Assembly: GCA_020137815.1 (NCBI GenBank)
Contig: CM035355.1
Span: 8,369,673 to 8,433,672 of the forward strand
Reading direction: 5' to 3'
DNA length: 64,000 bases
From: Hormiphora californensis
Lineage: Eukaryota; Ctenophora; Tentaculata; Cydippida; Pleurobrachiidae
Shown here: in pieces, positions 48,523 to 60,500 of the stretch
Numbering within the stretch: the first letter of the stretch is position 1
Layout: each line of letters begins with the position of its first letter
Program-made: the position numbers and the translations under genes
The notes under the pieces: generated by a model
What the model saw: the letters and a program-made list of their open reading frames with translations, nothing else
Told to the model about the DNA's origin: nothing
Databases searched by the model: none

Positions 48523-51500
48523 CTAGTTAAAGTAACAATCTTTCTCACCTGCAAATGCGTGCATGATCCAATTGAAGGCGTGTTTCAGGGGATGGGACCC
48601 CATCTCTCTGAGGTGGTAAAACAGCTGTGGCTGATGGGTCTGCAGAAGCGATTCAAACTGGAGACACAGAGACAACACACCTGGATTAAAGGTGTGGTTA
48701 CTAATGGTTACTATGGTTACAATTGGGGGTTACTAGGGTAACCACAACAATTGGTGTTGTGGAGACACAGTAGACAACACACCTGGATTAAAGGTGTGGT
48801 TACTAATGGTTACTATGGTTACAATTGGGGGTTACTAGGGTAACCACAACAATTGGTGTTGTGGAGACACAGTGACAACACACCTGGATTAAAGGTGTGG
48901 TTACTAATGGTTACTATGGTTACAATTGGGGGTTACTAAGGAGACACAGAGACAACACACCTGGATTAAAGGTGTGGTTACTAATGGTTACTATGGTTAC
49001 AATTGGGGGTTACTAAGGTAACCACAACAATTGGTGTTGTGGAGACACAGAGACAGCACACCTGGATTAAAGGTGTGGTTACTAAAGGTTAACGACACAG
49101 ATTAAGTAGGCATACTATAACAGTCACCCCTATAACACTACCAGCTGGGTGACGCCTACATGTATCACCATACTACTGAGTATACTTCACAACTAGAGAT
49201 ATGGAGCTGAGTATACTTCACAACTAACTACGATTAACATCACCATTACGAGCTACTTGATAGTATCCTGCAGTGCCAGTGCTGGTCCCTGATTGGCTGA
49301 TGACCAGTCACGTGACCTAAATAACGAGTTCTGATTGGTTGTTTACTTGTTTCATCATTACAGCTTGAGCTACTTGATAGTATCCTGCAGTGCACTCAGT
49401 TACAAACATTACGAGATTCACAGAATTACCACTGACAATGGACTCAGCCACTATCAGCAATAAATCTGTGCAACTCAGTTGTCGAACTACATAATAATAG
49501 GGTTGTAACATCATGGCAGAGCTAATGTGGAACTAGATATAGCTGCACAGTTGAAACCTACTACTACTAGAACAAGATCTGGTGCAACATGGCTACTCAT
49601 TGCTATACTACTACTGATTTACAGCACCATACTACTCACACACTATGATATCTGTACTCAATAACACAAAGTTGTGAGACTACAACTCACCTTGTGGATG
49701 ACTGGAGAGAGCGTGTAACCGGAAGAAGAACCGGGTATAAAGTTTACTGAACACATTGTACAGTATCACAGGATCGCTCCATATGAAACAAAGAGGTGCC
49801 AGGTACATTGAGAACCCATGGAATGGTATGATACCGTTAGGGGGGTAAACCGCCGTCTGCTCCAGCTCCCCTACTGGATGGTGGTGGGGGTTAGTAATGT
49901 TAGGGGTGGGGGTGGATGGGTGGGGGTGGAGGTTTGAGGGTGGATGGGTGGTGTGGAGGTTTGAGGGTGGAGGGGTGGGGTGGAGGGGTGAGGATGGAGG
50001 GGTGAGGGTGGAGTGTTAGTAATGTTAGGAGGATACACTGCCGTCTGCTCAAGCTCCCCTACTGGAGGGGTGGGGTTAGTAATGGACCCGGTCGGAAAGT
50101 CGGAACACTTTTACCAATTTTTTAAAAAGTACAATGTTTTGTGCTAAACATAGTACTTTTGCTTGGTTGAGTATTGTTATCCACCCGAAATTATCTCTAA
50201 ATTACGAATATGAAAACTAGAACGTTAAAGCTCATTTCTGCTTTATATTACAAGGCCTCAAAGTGTGTGGATAATTTTTGTGTGGATAACGGTGCTCATC
50301 CAAAGTGGATAAATGGTATGGTCCTGAAACTTTGGTGGATAATTCTGCATCTTATTACACCTATTTTGACACTACAAAGAAAGAAAAAACGCTAAACCAA
50401 TGTGGATAATTATCCATTTTCTAGTAAAAAAGCGACTCAACCAAGGATTAGGGACATTATTTCGGGTTGAGATTGATTTCAATCAGTTCGCCAATCGATT
50501 CGGTATCTATTTGACTAATTACTGGTGTTCAAAACTGACTCAACTGCTGTGGATAAGCTTATTTGTGATCATCACTTTAAATCATTAGTTCCACTATCTT
50601 TTGCTGGCAACTAACGACTCAAATTGTGGATAATTTTAGGAATTAGAACTCAGAAGAGTTGCTAAACCGATGTGGATTCAATCAATAGTCTTAATTATCA
50701 ATAAGGGGATCCAACATGACTCAACCAGTGTGGATAAAAATCAGATTTTATCAGAAAAACTTATCCACAGAGGTTGAGTTTACTACTTTTGCCAATTAAA
50801 TTACTACAATTGATAGCTCCAACGCTTGTGCACGTAACTTACCCAATTTGGTACTCAAAATCTGCTCAACTCGTGTGGATATTCGTGATCACTACTTTAA
50901 ATCATTAGTTTCACTATATTTTGGTGGCAACTAACGACTCAAATTGTGGATAATTATAGGAATTTAGAACTCAAAAGTGTTGCTCACCGATGTCCCCTAC
51001 TGGAGGGGGTGGGGTTAGTAATGTTAGAGGGTGGAGGGGTGGGGGTGGAGGGGTGAGGGTGGAGGCGCCGGGTGGGGGTGGAGGGTTGGTAATGTTAGGA
51101 GGGGATACTGCCGTCTGCTCCAGCTCCCCTACTGGAGGGGTGGGGTTAGTAATGTTAGGGGTGGGGTGGAGGGGTGGGGGTGGAGAGGTGGGGGTGGAGG
51201 GTGGTTGTGGAGGGTTAGTAATGTTAGGAGGATACACTGCCGTCTGCTCCAGCTCCCCTACTGGAGGGGTGGGGTTAGTAATGTTAGGGGGTGGAGTGGT
51301 GGGGGTGGAGGGGTGAGGGTGGAGGGGCCGGGTGGGGGTGGAGGGTTGGTAATGTTAGGAGGGTACACTGCCGTCTGCTCCAACTCCCCTACTGGAGGGG
51401 GTGGGGTTAGTAATGTGAGGGGTGGGGTGGAGGGGTGGGGTGGAGGGGTGGGGGTGGAGGAGGTGGGGGTGGAGGGTGGGGGTGGAGGGTTAGTAATGTT

Positions 51501-54500
51501 AGGAGGATACACTGCCGTCTGCTCCAGCTCCCCTACTGGAGGGGTGGGGTTAGTAATGTTAGGGGGTGGAGTGGTGGGGGTGGAGGGGTGAGGGTAGAGG
51601 GGCCGGGTGGGGGTGGAGGGTTGGTAATGTTAGGAGGGTACACTGCCGTCTGCTCCAGCTCCCCTACTGGAGGGGTGGAGGGTTGGTAATGTTAGGGGGT
51701 GAGCGTGGAGGGGCCGGGTGGAGGTGGAGGGTTAGTAATGTTAGGGGTGGAGGGGTGAGGGTGGAGGGGTGGAGGTGGAGGGTATGATACCGTCCAATGA
51801 TACTGTTCCCGGAGATATATAATGGAGATATAATGGTGCACCTAAGAGAAAAAGAAGTTGTTTTCATGCAGGCTGATTGTTTACTTTTTCATGACTCAGA
51901 TTATATGCTACTCTTTGGCGGGAAAACCATGCGGGGGAAAGATAAGAGCATGCATACCTAGTTCCTCACCACTGTTGTTTCTCGTGTAGGCTCGGGGTGG
52001 ACTAGCTGTAGTGTGGACGAAATGATTCAATACCTGTTGAGAGGAGTATGAAATGTTAGCAGCTGGATCTTGGGTATGATGTCCCTTCTCTCTTCCTCTC
52101 TCTCTCTCCGTGCTTACCAGCGGCATGACCACAAGGGACTATCACAGAAGGGGATATGTCGCCAGCACTGGATGAGATGGTGCTGCCCCCCCCCCCCCCC
52201 CCCCCCCCCCGATGAGATGGTGCTAACCTGTGTGTCCCTACTGAAGCATAACAGAATCTGAATCAGGAGATCCTCAAAGACAAAGTATGCCTCATGGTTC
52301 CCAGCTGTGAGCTTGACGTCTTGGAGAAACAGTCTATCAACCAGCAGCTCGTACCTATAATATGGAGTTTGGAGATGTTATGAAATGTTGTCACAAAGTT
52401 TTGTTACAAAGTCTTGAGGCTGTAATACCGTATAGGTAACACTCTCCGTTGTCTCTTACTTGAGTTACAAACTAAGTTTTCATTACCCTTACAATACAAT
52501 AAAATCGTTTCCTTACTTGAAGACACTGGATTTCAGTTGGTTAAAGAACTGATAGGATTGTTGGTTGATATCAAGACCCAGTGCAGCCAGCCACACATCT
52601 CCTCTTTGGGTTGGGTAGCAACCCTGTTGGAGGTACCTCTGGGCTGTTGGCATGTAACCCAGTTGGACAACCTGGGATATTGGGATGGGATATTGGGATG
52701 TTTAGTGAGTATTAAAACATTAGGGCTACAGTTTCCAAACAAATAAAAACATTTCCCTGAAGTTCAAAAGCAAGACCGTCTTGTACCTTGGTTCCCATCC
52801 GCTGCCATTCTGGGTTAGCCCCTTCCAAATCGTCAGCCCCTGTTTGAAAGTGCTGCGTTGACAGGTTAGCAAATAGAACACGGAGCTGCTGGGTTGTCCT
52901 CAGATGGAGTCGAACCTAGGGAGGTCTATAGTGAAGAATGTTAGGGGAATCATAAAGGTCAGTATTACAAGTAGATCTCTTTGTGAATGTACTTTTTACA
53001 GAACTAACAAGATAAAGTCTAAATTATCTCCCACCTGTATGAGACCCCACACACTGGTCCCAGATCTCTCATTTACATCTGAGTGATCGTATATTTTAGA
53101 GGTGTAATTGGGGGATGTTAGAGATGTTAGTACCTCCATGAAGTCCTTTGGGGCATAAACCTGGAAAGAAAACAGACGATGGAATGAACCCCCAATGAAT
53201 AATACTCCAGCCTCCTATTTACCGATTTTGCACTAGAATAATGTAATATAAGTCGACTATCATCTAGTGCTTTCTCCAAAAAATATCCCCTGCTAAAAAC
53301 CAGTTTACGAATCATGGCCTCCTAAACAGTGCTACACATTAAACTAGTAGTAACGTACAGGTCGAATATCTCCCATGTGTTCATCACATATTGTCATGTC
53401 CTTCCATCTCTGGGTAAAGTCAGCTTGTTCCCTGATAGTCCGCATCCTTGCCAGCGCTATACTCTTCTCTAGACACATTGTGTTGATACTCTTCAGAATC
53501 CTCTTCTCCCAGCGAGCCTGAATAATGAATTATATAATGGGAGGATTCATACAGATATAATTGGAATCTGTATTGGTTCCGGGATTCAAAGGGGATCAGT
53601 TCAGTTCAAACTTTCTTACTAATTAAATCCAGTGTTCATTAAATGGTTCTCTGTAATCTCAAAGTGGCAGTACCTGAGCTGTCCGGATGAATGCCATGGG
53701 TTCTCTGTAATCTCAAAGTGGCTCAGTACCTGAGCTGTCCGGATGAATGTCATGGGTTCTTTGTAATCTCAAAGTGGCTCAGTACCTGAGCTGTCCGGAT
53801 GAATGTCATGGGTTCTCTGTAATCTCAAAGTGGCTCAGTACCTGAGCTGTCCGGATGAATGTCATGGGTTCTCTGTAATCTCAAAGTGGCAGTACCTGAG
53901 CTGTCCGGATGAATGTCATGGGTTCTCTGTAATCTCAAAGTGGCAGTACCTGAGCTGTCCGGATGAATGTCATGGGTTCTCTGTAATCTCAAAGTGGCTC
54001 AGTACCTGAGCTGTCCGGATGAATGTCATGGGTTCTTTGTAATCTCAAAGTGGCAGTACCTGAGCTGTCCGGATGAATGTCATGGGTTCTCTGTAATCTC
54101 AAAGTGGCAGTACCTGAGCTGTCCGGATGAATGTCATGGGTTCTCTGTAATCTCAAAGTGGTTCAGTACCTGAGCTGTCCGGATGAATGTCATGGGTTCT
54201 CTGTAATCTCAAAGTGGCTCAGTACCTGAGCTGTCCGGATGAATGTCATGGGTTCTTTGTAATCTCAAAGTGGCAGTACCTGAGCTGTCCGGATGAATGT
54301 CATGGGTTCTCTGTAATCTCAAAGTGGCACAGTACCTGAGCTGTCCGGATGAATGTCATGGGTTCTCTGTAATCTCAAAGTGGCAGTACCTGAGCTGTCC
54401 GGATGAATGTCATGGGTTCTCTGTAATCTCAAAGTGGCAGTACCTGAGCTGTCCGGATGAATGTCATGGGTTCTCTGTAATCTCAAAGTGGCAGTACCTG

Positions 54501-57500
54501 AGCTGTCCGGATGAATGTCATGGGTTCTCTGTAATCTCAAAGTGGCCAGTACCTGAGCTGTCCGGATGAATGTCATGGGTTCTCTGTAATCTCAAAGTGG
54601 CCAGTACCTGAGCTGTCCGGATGAATGTCATGGGTTCTCTGTAATCTCAAAGTGGCCAGTACCTGAGCTGTCCGGATGAATGTCATGGGTTCTCTGTAAT
54701 CTCAAAGTGGCCAGTACCTGAGCTGTCCGGATGAATGTCATGGGTTCTCTGTAATCTCAAAGTGGCCAGTACCTGAGCTGTCCGGATGAATGTCATGGGT
54801 TCTCTGTAATCTCAAAGTGGCCAGTACCTGAGCTGTCCGGATGAATGTCATGGGTTCTCTGTAATCTCAAAGTGGCCAGTACCTGAGCTGTCCGGATGAA
54901 TGTCATGGGTTCTCTGTAATCTCAAAGTGGCCAGTACCTGAGCTGTCCGGATGAATGTCATGGGTTCTCTGTAATCTCAAAGTGGCCAGTACCTGAGCTG
55001 TCCGGATGAATGTCATGGGTTCTCTGTAATCTCAAAGTGGCAGTACCTGAGCTGTCCGGATGAATGTCATGGGTTCTCTGTAATCTCAAAGTGGCAGTAC
55101 CTGAGCTGTCCGGATGAATGTCATGGGTTCTCTGTAATCTCAAAGTGGCCAGTACCTGAGCTGTCCGGATGAATGTCATGGGTTCTCTGTAATCTCAAAG
55201 TGGCAGTACCTGAGCTGTCCGGATGAATGTCATGGGTTCTCTGTAATCTCAAAGTGGCCAGTACCTGAGCTGTCCGGATGAATGTCATGGGTTCTCTGTA
55301 ATCTCAAAGTGGCAGTACCTGAGCTGTCCGGATGAATGTCATGGGTTCTCTGTAATCTCAAAGTGGCAGTACCTGAGCTGTCCGGATGAATGTCATGGGT
55401 TCTCTGTAATCTCAAAGTGGCAGTACCTGAGCTGTCCGGATGAATGTCATGGGTTCTCTGTAATCTCAAAGTGGCAGTACCTGAGCTGTCCGGATGAATG
55501 TCATGGGTTCTCTGTAATCTCAAAGTGGCAGTACCTGAGCTGTCCGGATGAATGTCATGGGTTCTCTGTAATCTCAAAGTGGCAGTACCTGAGCTGTCCG
55601 GATGAATGTCATGGGTTCTCTGTAATCTCAAAGTGGCAGTACCTGAGCTGTCCGGATGAATGTCATGGGTTCTCTGTAATCTCAAAGTGGCAGTACCTGA
55701 GCTGTCCGGATGAATGTCATGGGTTCTCTGTAATCTCAAAGTGGCCAGTACCTGAGCTGTCCGGATGAATGTCATGGGTTCTCTGTAATCTCAAAGTGGC
55801 CAGTACCTGAGCTGTCCGGATGAATGTCATGGGTTCTCTGTAATCTCAAAGTGGCAGTACCTGAGCTGTCCGGATGAATGTCATGGGTTCTCTGTAATCT
55901 CAAAGTGGCCAGTACCTGAGCTGTCCGGATGAATGTCATGGGTTCTCTGTAATCTCAAAGTGGCAGTACCTGAGCTGTCCGGATGAATGTCATGGGTTCT
56001 CTGTAATCTCAAAGTGGCCAGTACCTGAGCTGTCCGGATGAATGTCATGGGTTCTCTGTAATCTCAAAGTGGCCAGTACCTGAGCTGTCCGGATGAATGT
56101 CATGGGTTCTCTGTAATCTCAAAGTGGCAGTACCTGAGCTGTCCGGATGAATGTCATGGGTTCTCTGTAATCTCAAAGTGGCCAGTACCTGAGCTGTCCG
56201 GATGAATGTCATGGGTTCTCTGTAATCTCAAAGTGGCAGTACCTGAGCTGTCCGGATGAATGTCATGGGTTCTCTGTAATCTCAAAGTGGCAGTACCTGA
56301 GCTGTCCGGATGAATGTCATGGGTTCTCTGTAATCTCAAAGTGGCAGTACCTGAGCTGTCCGGATGAATGTCATGGGTTCTCTGTAATCTCAAAGTGGCA
56401 GTACCTGAGCTGTCCGGATGAATGTCATGGGTTCTCTGTAATCTCAAAGTGGCAGTACCTGAGCTGTCCGGATGAATGTCATGGGTTCTCTGTAATCTCA
56501 AAGTGGCAGTACCTGAGCTGTCCGGATGAATGTCATGGGTTCTCTGTAATCTCAAAGTGGCCAGTACCTGAGCTGTCCGGATGAATGTCATGGGTTCTCT
56601 GTAATCTCAAAGTGGCAGTACCTGAGCTGTCCGGATGAATGTCATGGGTTCTCTGTAATCTCAAAGTGGCAGTACCTGAGCTGTCCGGATGAATGTCATG
56701 GGTTCTCTGTAATCTCAAAGTGGCCAGTACCTGAGCTGTCCGGATGAATGTCATGGGTTCTCTGTAATCTCAAAGTGGCAGTACCTGAGCTGTCCGGATG
56801 AATGTCATGGGTTCTCTGTAATCTCAAAGTGGCAGTACCTGAGCTGTCCGGATGAATGTCATGGGTTCTCTGTAATCTCAAAGTGGCAGTACCTGAGCTG
56901 TCCGGATGAATGTCATGGGTTCTCTGTAATCTCAAAGTGGCAGTACCTGAGCTGTCCGGATGAATGTCATGGGTTCTCTGTAATCTCAAAGTGGCAGTAC
57001 CTGAGCTGTCCGGATGAATGTCATGGGTTCTCTGTAATCTCAAAGTGGCAGTACCTGAGCTGTCCGGATGAATGTCATGGGTTCTCTGTAATCTCAAAGT
57101 GGCAGTACCTGAGCTGTCCGGATGAATGTCATGGGTTCTCTGTAATCTCAAAGTGGCAGTACCTGAGCTGTCCGGATGAATGTCATGGGTTCTCTGTAAT
57201 CTCAAAGTGGCTCAGTACCTGAGCTGTCCGGATGAATGTCATGGGTTCTCTGTAATCTCAAAGTGGCACAGTACCTGAGCTGTCCGGATGAATGTCATGG
57301 GTTCTCTGTAATCTCAAAGTGGCAGTACCTGAGCTGTCCGGATGAATGTCATGGGTTCTCTGTAATCTCAAAGTGGCAGTACCTGAGCTGTCCGGATGAA
57401 TGTCATGGGTTCTCTGTAATCTCAAAGTGGCACAGTACCTGAGCTGTCCGGATGAATGTCATGGGTTCTCTGTAATCTCAAAGTGGCACAGTACCTGAGC

Positions 57501-60500
57501 TGTCCGGATGAATGTCATGGGTTCTCTGTAATCTCAAAGTGGCAGTACCTGAGCTGTCCGGATGAATGTCATGGGTTCTCTGTAATCTCAAAGTGGCTCA
57601 GTACCTGAGCTGTCCGGATGAATGTCATGGGTTCTCTGTAATCTCAAAGTGGCCAGTACCTGAGCTGTCCGGATGAATGTCATGGGTTCTCTGTAATCTC
57701 AAAGTGGCCAGTACCTGAGCTGTCCGGATGAATGTCATGGGTTCTCTGTAATCTCAAAGTGGCAGTACCTGAGCTGTCCGGATGAATGTCATGGGTTCTC
57801 TGTAATCTCAAAGTGGCCAGTACCTGAGCTGTCCGGATGAATGTCATGGGTTCTCTGTAATCTCAAAGTGGCCAGTACCTGAGCTGTCCGGATGAATGTC
57901 ATGGGTTCTCTGTAATCTCAAAGTGGCCAGTACCTGAGCTGTCCGGATGAATGTCATGGGTTCTCTGTAATCTCAAAGTGGCAGTACCTGAGCTGTCCGG
58001 ATGAATGTCATGGGTTCTCTGTAATCTCAAAGTGGCCAGTACCTGAGCTGTCCGGATGAATGTCATGGGTTCTCTGTAATCTCAAAGTGGCTCAGTACCT
58101 GAGCTGTCCGGATGAATGTCATGGGTTCTCTGTAATCTCAAAGTGGCTCAGTACCTGAGCTGTCCGGATGAATGCAATGGTTCTCTGTAATCTCAAAGTG
58201 GCAGTACCTGAGCTGTCCGGATGAATGTCATGGGTTCTCTGTAATCTCAAAGTGGCACAGTACCTGAGCTGTCCGGATGAATGTCATGGGTTCTCTGTAA
58301 TCTCAAAGTGGCAGTACCTGAGCTGTCCGGATGAATGTCATGGGTTCTCTGTAATCTCAAAGTGGCACAGTACCTGAGCTGTCCGGATGAATGTCATGGG
58401 TTCTCTGTAATCTCAAAGTGGCTCAGTACCTGAGCTGTCCGGATGAATGTCATGGGTTCTCTGTAATCTCAAAGTGGCACAGTACCTGAGCTGTCCGGAT
58501 GAATGTCATGGGTTCTCTGTAATCTCAAAGTGGCACAGTACCTGAGCTGTCCGGATGAATGTCATGGGTTCTCTGTAATCTCAAAGTGGCTCAGTACCTG
58601 AGCTGTCCGGATGAATGTCATGGGTTCTCTGTAATCTCAAAGTGGCAGTACCTGAGCTGTCCGGATGAATGTCATGGGTTCTCTGTAATCTCAAAGTGGC
58701 AGTACCTGAGCTGTCCGGATGAATGTCATGGGTTCTCTGTAATCTCAAAGTGGCAGTACCTGAGCTGTCCGGATGAATGTCATGGGTTCTCTGTAATCTC
58801 AAAGTGGCAGTACCTGAGCTGTCCGGATGAATGTCATGGGTTCTCTGTAATCTCAAAGTGGCAGTACCTGAGCTGTCCGGATGAATGTCATGGGTTCTCT
58901 GTAATCTCAAAGTGGCAGTACCTGAGCTGTCCGGATGAATGTCATGGGTTCTCTGTAATCTCAAAGTGGCAGTACCTGAGCTGTCCGGATGAATGTCATG
59001 GGTTCTCTGTAATCTCAAAGTGGCAGTACCTGAGCTGTCCGGATGAATGTCATGGGTTCTCTGTAATCTCAAAGTGGCAGTACCTGAGCTGTCCGGATGA
59101 ATGTCATGGGTTCTCTGTAATCTCAAAGTGGCAGTACCTGAGCTGTCCGGATGAATGTCATGGGTTCTCTGTAATCTCAAAGTGGCTCAGTACCTGAGCT
59201 GTCCGGATGAATGTCATGGGTTCTCTGTAATCTCAAAGTGGCACAGTACCTGAGCTGTCCGGATGAATGTCATGGGTTCTCTGTAATCTCAAAGTGGCAC
59301 AGTACCTGAGCTGTCCGGATGAATGTCATGGGTTCTCTGTAATCTCAAAGTGGCAGTACCTGAGCTGTCCGGATGAATGTCATGGGTTCTCTGTAATCTC
59401 AAAGTGGCAGTACCTGAGCTGTCCGGATGAATGTCATGGGTTCTCTGTAATCTCAAAGTGGCTCAGTACCTGAGCTGTCCGGATGAATGTCATGGGTTCT
59501 CTGTAATCTCAAAGTGGCACAGTACCTGAGCTGTCCGGATGAATGTCATGGGTTCTCTGTAATCTCAAAGTGGCCAGTACCTGAGCTGTCCGGATGAATG
59601 TCATGGGTTCTCTGTAATCTCAAAGTGGCCAGTACCTGAGCTGTCCGGATGAAAGGGCAGTACCTGAGCTGTCCGGATGAATGTCATGGGTTCTCTGTAA
59701 TCTCAAAGTGGCAGTACCTGAGCTGTCCGGATGAATGTCATGGGTTCTCTGTAATCTCAAAGTGGCAGTACCTGAGCTGTCCGGATGAATGTCATGGGTT
59801 CTTTGTAATCTCAAAGTGGCAGTACCTGAGCTGTCCGGATGAATGTCATGGGTTCTCTGTAATCTCAAAGTGGCACAGTACCTGAGCTGTCCGGATGAAT
59901 GTCATGGGTTCTCTGTAATCTCAAAGTGGCACAGTACCTGAGCTGTTCGGATGAATGTCATGGGTTCTTTGTAATCTCAAAGTGGCAGTACCTGAGCTGT
60001 TCGGATGAATGTCATGGGTTCTTTGTTCGACTCAGCAGGTATCAAAGGGTGAGGGTTAGGTTTCCTGGTTAAAAGGTGACTGTAAACCACATTCCTTATC
60101 TTTACATCCCACCCAGAGTCCTTCAGAAACACCTGAGATACCAAAAATTTATCTATTACATAACGATGGAAGTTACTGAAGTGTAACTATAATGATAACG
60201 TGACAGAGAATCGTGAAGGATCCCTCACCGATCAAGTATCGCCAGTTCCTACTTACCGGTAAGGGTCAAGTATCAAATATCACCAGTTCCTACTTACCGG
60301 TAAGGGTCAAGTATCAAGTATCACCAGTTCCTACTTACCGGTAAGGGTCAAGTATCAAGTATCAAGCCAGTTCCTACTTACCGGTAAGGGTCAAGTATCA
60401 AGTATCGCCAGTTCCTACTTACCGGTAAGGGTCAAGTATCAAGTATCACCAGTTCCTACTTACCGGTAAGGGTCAAGTATCAAGTATCACCAGTTCCTAC

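Noticed and set aside
50200-50960. Repeated TGTGGATAA/TTATCCACA as bacterial DnaA boxes (origin)
   Set aside because: The context is an intron of an animal nuclear gene. The match to the DnaA box core is coincidental, so it is reported only as a motif cluster.
50971-51787. Pro/Thr-rich or Gly/Val-rich frames in the G-rich array
   Set aside because: They are readings of the exon 9-derived tandem array; the short GELEQTAVYPPN pieces in them are duplicated exon starts, not new genes.
53650-60020. Regular 54-bp repeats resembling a CRISPR array
   Set aside because: There are no spacers: units are contiguous, differ only by one or two bases at one site, and correspond to the end of a host exon in a eukaryotic gene.
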